NCBI GenBank assembly: GCA_002633005.1
Contig: NMRA01000376.1
Span: 66,410-130,409, forward strand
Origin: Phoronis australis
Lineage: Eukaryota; Phoronida; Phoronidae
Length of the DNA: 64,000 bases
Reading direction: 5' to 3'
This document shows, one piece after another, positions 37,501-49,500 of this stretch. The notes beneath the pieces were generated by a model. That model was not told the DNA's origin, ran no database searches, and saw only the letters and a program-made list of their open reading frames with translations. Both the position numbers and the translations under genes were made by a program. Position 1 is the first letter of the stretch, and each line of letters opens with the position of its first letter.

Positions 37501-40500
37501 AAACTCGCACACGACACATTAATTGCACGAAATGTGGATATATGCACCCACCAAAGCGATGTCCAGCGTTCGGGAAAAAATGCAACCGCTACAAACAGAC
37601 GAACCATTTTGAGCGGTGCTGTCAGCTCAACACTAAACCTGAGAAGCGGGAAACCGAAAAGAGAAGAAAGCATGTGAAACAACTGCACCAAGCTGGAGCC
37701 AGTTATCAATCTTCTGGAGAGGAAAATTTGTTTGACGACGAGTACGACAGTGCGTCAGTTGAGACTGTAGAGACCCAGGCAGGTGAAATCCATTTTGATG
37801 ATGACCTTGGGCCAGATACCCTATTTGCTGTTGTTAGGATCGAGACATCAGGGAGACAAGTTAGGCTGAAGGGCAAAATTGATACTGGGGCCCAAGTAAA
37901 TCTCCTGAATATTGCCACATATAAGAAGCTGTACGGGGCCGATGCAGTCAAGAAACTCCAGAAATCCGCCTGACTGGTTATGGTGGAAAAAGTTTCACCA
38001 ATCATGGCAAGTTTTGGATTGCTCGTGTTTTCCACAACAACGTCGCTGGACATAGGGTACCTTTTTTAACTCAGATTTTGGAAACAATCTATTCTCGTTT
38101 AGGTTCTGCAAAGCAATGAACATAGTGAAAATACTTTGCGATGAGCCCAGTACTTGCAAAGATCGTCACAGTGACTTCGACATAAGTGAAGTCAAGTCAG
38201 GAAAAGACAGAATTGTGTCAAACAATAATCATTCCCGTTACGACTACCATGCCCATGCAGATCGTAGGACTGGATGTTTTCCATCACAAACAGAAGACAT
38301 ATTCGTGCATTGTCGACTATCACACAGGTTTTCCTTGGATAAGGCACTTGAAAACTCAAGATGCAGCCAGCATCGTGAAGCACGTAAAAGAGACATGCAA
38401 CAATTCGCGTATCCAACACAGATTGTTAGTGACCAAGGCACGCAGTATATGAGTGAAATGTTCCAGGAAATGTGTATGCAGTATAACATAACCCACACGC
38501 CTGCTACACCCCACTCCCAGTGGCAGAATGGTAGATGCGAGAGAACATTGGGAAAGATAAAATTACTCATGGATAAGTCAAAGAATGATGAATTGGCAAT
38601 AGACGATATTCTTTTGATGATACGAGATACCCCGATCAGCCAGAGCATCCCTTCCCCGTTTGAGCTCATGTTCCACAGGAAAGTCAACACAGATTTGCCA
38701 TGCATTCCCTTATACATGTTGGATACAGCTCTTTCTGAACAGGCTGGTCAGCGTTCAGTCCTATATGCTGAAGCGAAGAACAAGACAGTCGAGAAACGAT
38801 CCCTGTCCGTTAGAGGAAAGCGAACCCATGTCATTCCTCAAGAACCCCTCAGATCGGCCTAATAAGTGGTCACGCGGAATTGTGACATCTGTGGATGGGG
38901 AAAGGTCATACACGGTCATAGACAGTCAGACTGGAGGAGAATACCAAAGAAATAGGGTGCACATAAAGCCAGTGTAGTGTCAGAGGTCCCGTTACAAGAT
39001 CCCCTAGAGTAGCCGAGGGAGACGACTAGAACATCTAGCAACCGCGACTACAAAGCTGCACCTGTTGCCAAACCTTCAGCAGATGTTCCGTTACAGGACC
39101 CTGCAGAGGGGACGTGGGACACCGCTAGAGCACTTGATAATTGCGACAACGAAGTCACACCCGTTGCCCATCCTAGGCGAGAGATTAGACTTCCTGAGCG
39201 GTACAAGGATTTTGCTCTTAGTTAGAAACACTTGGACGTTTTGTACACCATTGTAGTTAATCGTTAGTTTTCTAGTTCTTGTTTTGTTAAGAGGGGAGAT
39301 GTCACATACGCGAGATTTAACATCACGTTCATGATGACGCGTTCTAGCAGAACGCTCTCTGATTTGGAACGTTATGTTAGTAGTTGAATATTAGTGGAAT
39401 ATGTACACACACACAATCCCATACTGTTCTAAGCATTAAATTTAATTGTTTCGTCAAAAACGTCACACAGTAAAGCTAATAGTTCAATGCATAATTCCCC
39501 GCATTGAGGTAATACAACTTACAGTGAGAGTCTCCAAACTAGAGGCCAGTAGTCTCAAGCAAGGCTCTAAGCAAGAGCGATTGCGCTTGACACGCTGTGA
39601 TGAAGCCTCGCGCAGAATCTGCAATCAACAAATTAATGTTCACATTAGTTGATTACAAGAAATCGCATTTAACATGTTCTTATCAAAATGACTTAATGCT
39701 TATTAAACGACATAGGCAAGAAATTCAATTTTGGGAAAATAGGTGACCTTTACACTAATGACAAACCTCGCGGGCTCACACAGCCCGCATCAAGCAGTGT
39801 TATTCCCCAGCAACACGTAACGATACTTACTGGACATGGTTCAGTGATTTGCAGCGAATCATTTTCGCCACAAAACTCGTTTCTAAAAACATTTTGGCAA
39901 TTTTCAAGCTACTTCATATTCACATCATCGCTATATGTTGTGTTTCTAACTAATTTGGTCAAGCAATCACAGAGATAAGTAATTAGTCTGCAATTTCTAC
40001 TTTAAAATAATAAGGTGAACCCTAATTTGAGTAAAGAATAAGGTAATGTTGTTCCATCCACGTTTATCAAATCACGTCTGCTTACTGCACAGCTAAGTTG
40101 CAAAAATAACCAATTTGCGACTAAGCGCAATGACGTCATACTCAATTGTGACAAAAGCTCAACAAAAACACTATTTTACTACCCCAAGAGTTCGACTGAA
40201 CTGCCCAATAATTCTGACAAGGCGTTTATTCAAGTTTGGTAGAGTATGGCAGAGTTCCGTCGAAGTCTGTCCAGTTTATTTTGAAACTACTGTATCGACA
40301 GTTTCATTTCGAGCCAAGCTGGTAGTCCAGTCAACAGATTGACTTACCTTGAGTAACTTCATCTGTGTCTGTTTGTTGATGGAGGTCCGTTTGCCAAACT
40401 GGAAGGAGGGCAGTGCCTTGTTGGGGTACTGTGCCGGAAACATGATGATGAGATGTACCTGACTCACCCCACTGTGAGCTGTCACTGAACAAGTACGCTG

Positions 40501-43500
40501 GACTGCATCCATCTGGGAAACAGCAGTCATATAGCCAGAGGACATACATTAACTTACTTCCTAGACCAATAACACACCAAGCTAAAATCTTGTTTTTATA
40601 TTGTTAGATAATGTCAGATTTTTTCTGTTTTGACAATTGAACATATTTTAAAGGACTGTGAAAAATTACAGAATCTAAAGAACCATTCATGACGCCCCCA
40701 TTCAAATTTTTCAGCATTCTTTGGGGATATTAAGACTACTCAGATAAATGTTCTGTAGTGCGGTTGGGTAAACAAGTCAAATCGTCCCATTCTGATGCTC
40801 AGGGTGGTTACACAACAAAGATTGGAACATATCAACAAAGGAACAGCACATATAACGAACACAATTTCGCTTTGCTTCAGTTGAAATTAGCCAATTTTTG
40901 CCATTGAAACAACAAAAAGTTCAATATAATGATGGGTTTAGTTTTTGTAGACCGTCGTGCCTAAAATGGTCACAAAAGAATGTTACCATGAACAGAAAGC
41001 AGCTAACACTGACATCCATCTATCTGTTCCCTAATCTCCAAACGCAAGAAGCCAGTCATAAATGTACAAGCACAATGGTAAAGAACTACACTGTAATATC
41101 AACTGGCAAGAAGCATTAAGAGATGTCGGTTGGGAAATGAGATGTAGCACCTAATGTCTAAATCAAACTGACAATTACTAATTTAATCTTTTGAATGTAA
41201 AGAGTACAATGTTATTATACATACATCCTCCACTTCAAGATTAGGTATCTGCAAATTGACCAATGAAAATTCTTGTTGCAAAGTCCTCGGCTGGTGTGGT
41301 GACACAGATGAACTAGCCCTGTCTATTGTCTGGTCTGTGGGTGTGCATGACAAAGCAAGACCTGGAGAAACAAGAACTCAAAATGAAAGGCAACAACTGA
41401 ACGATTTTAATTAACAGCGTTAACCCACATTTGAATTTCTTCTTCTGATAAATAAGAAATCAAGACAAATCAAAACTTGCCATTGATTATAAGTACAGTG
41501 ATTGTGTTCCAAAATTGTAGTCACAGCTGTGAACCTGAGATGTCATGCCATGAGAATAGCATTTACAGACCTTGGTAAACCAAGACTAGCACTGGAGAGG
41601 TGCTTTACTCCAGTCAAGTAACAAGTCAAGCCTATTCATTAAGACATGCCAAAGCGTGTAAATTTTTGTTAAAAAGTGGTGTGCCAGTAATTATTTCTAC
41701 CAGATTTAGTTTACTGCATTGGAAACACAAAGAGTGAGATAATAAGCTGTGTGTAGGTGATCAGGTTGAGTGGAGTGTAATTCGTAAAATGCAACTTGTA
41801 AGTCATGTGGAGGGGTAATCATGTTTTAAGAGGATCTTCAACAACACACATCTTAGAAAGTCAGGTAGCAATAAAATTATACTAGAGTCAGGGGTCTATA
41901 ATGTTTTTACGCAAAACTCAAAATTATTTTTGGCATTTTCTATTCTACGCTTGTGCAAACTCAAGATAAGATGCCTTTATTAATTTGTGCTCATTGTTTA
42001 CACAATACACTTAATGTCCCCTACATCCATGCTACAAACTGCTGCAAAAGCTTGAAGTTTGGAGAAAGAACTTGACATTTCAAGTTCACACTCAAACTTT
42101 AAGCATTAATGCTGGGGTCACCAAGTGCAAACTAGAATTAAGATATTCACCTATGCCATTACATGCACTCCAGCATATAATAATAGATATTTATCTCGAG
42201 TTTGCACAAAAGTATGGACAATGACAAAAATTATTTCAAATTTGATTTCCACTAAAAAGACCCCAGTTCCAGATCTGTTATCATTTAAGTGCCAGCAGGC
42301 CGCTGCCTTAACTCAAGAACTACACCCTATATCCAACATGACTCACTATCAACATCTTCCTCATCTGAGAGTGAGTCAACACCGAGCCTCATCCCATCTC
42401 CAGGCTACTGCCACAACTGAAGCCCTTCACCTATGTCCAACACATGGTGACTCACCTAATTGATCATCATCCTCTTCTGACAACGAGTCGGCACAAAGCT
42501 CCAGTTCATCTCCAGGTTGTTGCACAGACTCCAGCTCTGCACCTGTGTCCAGCACATCATGACCACAAAGCTGCAAGGCAAGACAATGCATAGTGACTAG
42601 TACGGCCTTATAATTTGGGTAGACCACATGGCAGTGCCTGTGTAGCTCAGTGGTTAGTAAAGTGGACACTCAACTGAAAGGCTGTGGGTTCCATCCCTGC
42701 CTAATGCAGTCACGTGGCTGTGTCCTTGGACAAAGCACTGGACCTGTGTTGCTTCAGTCCACTAAATATGAATGATTACCAGCCAAGGCTGGCACATAAA
42801 CTGCAATAGACCCTCAACCCATCCATTCCAATGCCACTCTACTGAACCAAGAGTCACCAGCCAACATGATGGTGATACTTATTGCTTCCCACAAAGTCCA
42901 AATCAATCACAGTTCATGTTGATTAATACATTCAGTATTAATATGTCCGCCCTTACAATTCCAAAATTTTTGGGGTTTGTTTCAATTACTTGGTGCACGT
43001 GAAAACAGCCCTGAAATCACAAAAAACCTTGGCTTGAAAAAATAACGAACTGTCCGTTCTGGACAAAACCAGAGATCACACCTATCTTGACCAAGGAACA
43101 AAATGAGACGGTTTCCAAGAGTAAGTGGAATGAATCAAAGCCTGTTTTTGACAGAATGCACTTAATACTAGCTTAATGCCGCTTTAAATAGAGGAAAAGC
43201 AGACATACCCTTTGAAGAAATGGTTCAATCTTCCATATTCTGAGGCTCTGATCCCTAGACCACGTCACAAGTTGATAATCGTTTTCATCTGGAATAATTC
43301 AACAAACACTGAAAGGTATGAAACGACGTCAACACTGTTTCCACATGGTCAACCAAAGAGATGGTAGCTCTTTCCTTATTTTCTCAGTTGACAACTTTGT
43401 AAAAGGGCCGAAAATCAATCTTAACGAGGCTCTATCAATGTGTCATCAAATGTGTTCAAAGAATTAAACACGTTTTCAAAAAAAAAAATAACTTGAATTT

Positions 43501-46500
43501 CTGATGTTGCACTAACAAAATGCCTGCCAGTTTTTAAAATGAATTGAAATTTTTCAGTCACGATTGATTGGTTTTGAGTTGTTTAGAATTGAAACTAGGA
43601 AAGATTTTGCAGGTTTCCATAAATAATGACAATGTTTTCTACAAACACATTGAGGTCATTGGCATTCACTTGCTAAAGATTCAGACTTTTTTGGGATACC
43701 GCTTTAATTTCAACCAACACATTGTGGTTTTTGAGGATTTCTTATACAACCTAGATCAAAGATCATGATTGGTTTCAATGTATAAATTACATTAAAATAT
43801 ATTGGTTTCATTTGAATTTTATCATCTTATACATCAAACTTGCCATACATAAAGTACTCTGGCATTTGTTAACAATGGCTCCTTCTACCTCCAAAACTTA
43901 CAAAGATACAGCGACGTAAACCTCCTTAAAATTTAGGATTTCTGAAAATGTTCAATGGCTTTCTGTACCTGATGGAGGCAAATTTTTAAACCAAAACACA
44001 ATGTGAGGTGACTCAATACATAATCACACAGCACCAAACCAACACAGCCTCTCCTACAAAAATGTTATCCTGGGCTTTTCTCATAAACAAGGCACTTTTA
44101 AAAACATGATTTTACTGTTGGGTAAACAGTTTATTTCGTGTCAGAACTTTGTATCGAAAAGATTGCTATCGAGCACTTTTATTAAGTCCATCAAACATTA
44201 TTATTTGAGTAAAAAGTATAGGACTCACAAAAATTCAAATTTCAAATTAAAAAGATGGTGTAGCTTTCACATTATTTTAACCAGCAGGATTAAGCATTCG
44301 TGGGCGTGTCTGACCGCGTGTTCTTTTGTAAAATGTAGAAACGGAAAAAAAACAGTCTCACTTACTCTGGTCTTTATTCCTCCACTGAAACTCCAGCACT
44401 ACGTCACTGTGTCCTACAAACGTGTGCGCTGGCTGTGTCAGATCCTCTAGGCACCACAAGAACAAACTGTTCTCCCCACGCCGTAGCTGCGGCACATTGA
44501 CTGACACCAGACCCTGGCCAAATGGCTGCAATAGGGGCACAAGTGGTACCGTTCAAAAATACAGGAAAAATACAAATAGAAGCTGTACTTTCTTTCCACC
44601 ACAGATTATGCGCAGTGAACCGTGAATAACCTAGAGATGAATTCGGGCAATCGATTCACGACTAGTCTTTTTGTCAGAGCTGGTTACATCAAATGCATCA
44701 GTGTGCTCTGGGTATTACAGGCTATTACCTGATGTTATCAGAACTGGCTTGAGCCTGTTACTCCTGTTTCATAACACTACTCTCACTATGCCAATGGTGG
44801 GTTGCGGGGGATCAAACAGGTTCTGATGTGAAACCAAAAAATAGAATGATAATGAACATTATACATGATTAGGAGCTTACAGACAAGACGGTGTATTTTG
44901 CCGAATATCTACTATAGACTTTTAACTCAGCAGTAAAAGCATATATTCTCTGAAATTAGAAAGCCAGAAGAATTTGTCTACTTTTCGTAAATTTAACAAA
45001 AAAGATAACCAAACAATGGTGTCAAATAATGTAACCAAATTTTGGTTTTTATAAATGTTCAAGATGAAATTTCAGAAAGTCTGTTTCAGTTTTCTGAATT
45101 ATCATTTCGTTAGCTTTTACTTTTTTCATAAAAATAAAATTCTATTTTGATACCATAAGCGAAACATTTTATTACTAAGCATTTGCAGAACAATTCAAAA
45201 AGTACAGTTAAGTTTCATACAAATCCAATCAGCCATTTCTGAAATATGATGTGAGCCAAAGATGCACATCTCCACGGTCCTACATAACCTAAAGTCTGGT
45301 ATGAAACTGACAGAGTGTGCTTAAAATTTCCTTGCCACAGCAGCTTTGTTTTTAGATGTTATTAGAAAATAGACTTGAGACTTTAAAGAAGTGGAACAAA
45401 TTTTACAAGAGCTGATCAGCACTCTGAAATTCAAATATAGAATCAGAATCACTTACAATACATGGTTTATTATCGCCATGGAGATGAGCAAGAACCTACT
45501 TAACTTGACGGCCTGTTTTGCAATTTCAATACACCACACAACGAAAGAACGTCAAATATCCACCACGCAACAGAGACTCCTGTTGCCAGACAGAAATTAC
45601 GCTGGCAGAACTAAGATATTACGTGAGAAGTCTAACTGCAGCCAATGTTTGTGATACCCCTGAAAATGACATCCTTCCCTCCCTTTCTTGAACCAGGCAC
45701 AACCTGCATGCATCAGCGTGTACTTACAGTGAACCTAGCCCGCCAAACTGGGCTGCTGGAAGACAGCATAGCTTCGTGCTTCTTGGGACTGTCTATGTTC
45801 CACAACTGCGGAGAAATCAAATGAAACTTATGGAAGAAACAAGTGTTGAAAATACTGGAAAACGTATCTACTAGGTTAAAGCGTGAATCTGTAGATTGTA
45901 CACACGGTCTAAAACTTCTTGTTATGAGTTGTTTGATGAACTAGTAGGTCAACCAATACAAGCTTTCTGTCAACCACTTACTGTATCAGTTGGAAGATTA
46001 ATCTCAGCTTTTTGTTTTAGTAATTAGATTAGAAATGACTTCTGGGTTTGAGAAGAATTGATTTGCTTCAGATCAAACCCACTAAGGTAGTTGCCACAGC
46101 AGATTAGCATGGATGTCAGGGCAATTTCCACGCCATTTTTCTAACAAATTTCAATCATCTGCAAATTCTAAGCCACTATGCAGACAAGTTATCCACTCCA
46201 AGCCCAAAATTGGTGTAAATAAGTATTTACAGACATGCTCAGCAAAGTAGTTACCGTTTGGAACACAAGTCTACCTACTGTTTGCAAAACAAAACATTAC
46301 CTAGTGGTAGATGAAAGTCCTCAATAAACCAAAACACAGAGCTGGGTGCTAACGAACGCAGAAACATTCAATTGATGAAAGAAGTCGACAGTATATGTCG
46401 AAATATCAACATGTTCCAGACAAATGTCTTATTTCCCACGCCATTTAAGCAACACCACCTTTGCAACAAAGTTGATGTCGTGATTTGAAAGGAGGTCAAA

Positions 46501-49500
46501 GTTAAACTTACCTACTAACAAAGTTTTAAGTCACTGTAATTCTGTAGTCTTTGACGGTTTATTCTAGCAGAAGAGGAAACAGAAAAAGGGATCATGGGGT
46601 TTTTGGAACTGGTCTTTTTTAATGACAAATTTCTTTAATTTTGAAGGAACCATCAACACAACAGTGTTATGTTACAATCCAGACATGTTTGAAACAGCTG
46701 TGAAATAGCACATTCCAAATATGTTTGAAAACAGTCATTCGTCTTTGAGAAAACCAGAAGCAAAACCAGCAGACTTGAGTAGCACAGGTTTCTAACTTGT
46801 GTCAACTGACAACTCACTTTGACTGTACAGTCTTGGCTGGACGTGGCGAGACAACTGTAGTTGAAGGGACTCCAGTCCAAACCGTGAATTTTGGACAGGT
46901 GACCTGCGATATACTGCACAGGAGACGTCTGCTTCTGAAAACATCAAGAAATTGGAATTCATTACAGAACCAATACTCTTTACTGTCTAGTGTAATTCTG
47001 TAAGTAAGACTTATTGGTCTTCTCACACATATGGTCACGATCAGGGAGAGCAGGGAGAGCAGGAAGAGATCTTTTCAGACTATAGGTCTCACAGGGCATG
47101 TACGAAAACTAATCATTCTTACTTATACGATATCAACGCTCTGATTTATGACAATACAACTGAACACTAAGTGTGCGAATATTACATTCTGTCACATAAG
47201 GTTTCTGAAGGACATATATCCCCACATACCCTGGGGTCCCAGATCCTGATGTCTGTGTCGTGGGCTGTTGCAATGAGATTTGGGGACACTCTATTCCACT
47301 TGATCTGGGATGAGCCAGCCACAGCTTGCAATGATATGCTCGGCTTTCGAGTATCCCTGAAACAAAACCAAGTTCAACTTTGATGACCAATACAAATCGG
47401 TTCACGGAGTTTCGTAGTCTGGCTGTAGGTTTTAATGATAAGAGTATACTAAAACAAAGTCATGAAAACATTCTCTTGTTTTACTCAAGATTAGTTGTAA
47501 TACGCTTAAGGAAACCACGTTCACTGGGGGGGTCTGGGCATGGTGGAATGAAAACAATTAAAATGCACTCAGACGGTGGTTAACAACCAAGGTATGTTAA
47601 GATACAAACCCTACAGCAGAGCCACCTGAAGTATAACAAGCACTTGTCATGTCGTGCCAAAATGTCTGAACCACATGCATAAAAGTAATAACACATACCT
47701 CATGTCCCATATAAAAGTGAACGTGTCTGCAGAGCACGTGGCCAACACATGGGGGTCAAATGGCGACCACTCCAAGTCACTACAAGTAAGTACGGTTTGA
47801 AAGGCATGAGTTGCTAGCAAATAGAACTCAGTGTTAAATCGTGGATTGTGAGAAAACTATTACTGAAGGTAATTAAATATTCACCTATTCACTACAACAT
47901 GTGACAAATAAGTAAAAGTTGAATGCCTTTATTTTTAAATAAATAAAATACATGCTGGAATGCTGTACAGTTACCGATGGATAAGAATATAAAATAGTAA
48001 AAATAGTAAAATTAAAACGACGAGCGATGGAGGGGAATATTTTAATATATTTTAGTACTGATGCTTGTTGCTTTATTTTTACTATATTCTTTTATTTTTG
48101 GGGAAGTCACTAACGTAGGTCCAGGATTTTTAGAACCGGATTGATGCCCACGGAGGAAACCCATTCTCAAAATGTGGGACTCCTGCAAGTGACCATTACA
48201 GACCATTTTCCCATCAAAACTATGCAGTTTTATATCATCAACAATGGGTATAGTATCACCGTCAAAATTACATCTAGTATGGAAGGCAGCCCTTCAAAAT
48301 GGATAAATGACACTTTGGACAATAAGCTAATGTGTGACGTAACAGCAAAAATACAGGGAGTAACTGTACTTAAAGATACCAACATCCGTGAAATAATGTT
48401 ATTCATAAAACAATGGCTTCTACTATTATTACAAGTTAAAATTCTTCAATTACTGCTTCTATGGCTGTCTATTAGCTGGAACTTTGCCAAGTATTTTGAA
48501 TACTCACTGTGACAACATAAACTTGACGCATGACACAATAACATTCATAATATATTTTATTGCGAAAAAACATCTATTTCAGTAGCTTAATAGTTTTAGT
48601 CATAAAGTATGTGAACTTTGGCAAGGTTGATAAAGTACTAGTCAGTGATTTGTAGTTCAATGAACTCACCTGATGACCCTTGTGTGACCTTTCAGTGTTG
48701 CCTTGGTAGTGACCTGGACAGTCTCCCACTCCATCACCTCAGCCACCTGGTTTGTCTGCATCAAGACATGACTGTTATACAAACGTGTTTTCAATAGTTT
48801 AATAATTGTAGAAGCATTAAGAACAAGTGAAAAGATGCACAAAAACACCCAATAGCCATTTTCTAAATGTGGAGGCGACATGATGAAATACGCCTTGTCA
48901 CTAGATGGCGATAGGGTAGTTAGTGGAGAGAACAGCTGCATAAATGATCACGGGTGAAATTCTGTCCCCCAATTTCACACTGTTAAACTGAACTCCCACA
49001 AGGTAAGAGCCTAAACGTATAACTGAACAAAAAATTTGCAAACAGTAGGTATTTTATAGAACATTTCACTTATAATTTTTTCTGGAATCTACAGTGATTG
49101 ATGGAAAGCGTTGTTTGACATTCAACGAGGAAAATATTCCCCTTGAGCTAAAAAACCCAATTAATATCTTCAACTCTAGACACAGAGAGCCAGATTTTTC
49201 ACTTTCAAAAAACAGACAAATCCGTGGTGAATGATTATGGGTTTTTCATAAATTAGTGAACCATTCAAAATAAATTAACTTACAGGTAATTAGTCATTGT
49301 AGAAAACAGGTTAGCTCTTTGGGCAAATTTCACCACTGACAGCTCCAGTACAAAGTGTTTCTCAAGCAAGAGCCAGAAAAACAACAATACTCTGAGATTG
49401 AAAAAATGTAACACTTGAAAATGTCAGTTGCAAAACAACGATCCAATGAGTTAGGCAACACTATTAAACAAAAAATAATGAAAATTTGATTTTATCCGGA

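Larger units (their letters stand above)
36667..39402 (+). mobile_element. LTR retrotransposon, gypsy/CsRn1-like, internally deleted
   Basis: The 5' LTR starts TGTCGCATATG at 36667 and ends at about 36802 (ttctaca). Directly after it the primer-binding site tggtgacctcaacgtgat (36803-36820) matches 16 of 18 bases complementary to the eukaryotic tRNA-Trp 3' end, a hallmark of the CsRn1 group. Gag and protease follow, then integrase. RT and RNase H are missing. A polypurine tract aagaggggaga (39289-39299) precedes the 3' LTR, which starts TGTCACATACG at 39300. The LTRs differ at about 6 of 103 compared bases, so the insertion is old. The 3' LTR match stops near 39402, so it is truncated or rearranged and no target duplication is seen. 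The element is antisense inside WDR59. Confidence 0.88.

Noticed and set aside
37347-37709. Minus-strand open frame over the gag region
   Set aside because: Shadow of the plus-strand retrotransposon gag.
38244-38717. 157-codon minus-strand open frame
   Set aside because: Antisense shadow of the integrase remnant.
42636-42700. Possible tRNA gene
   Set aside because: A and B boxes are present but the acceptor and anticodon stems do not pair, and a SINE body follows.
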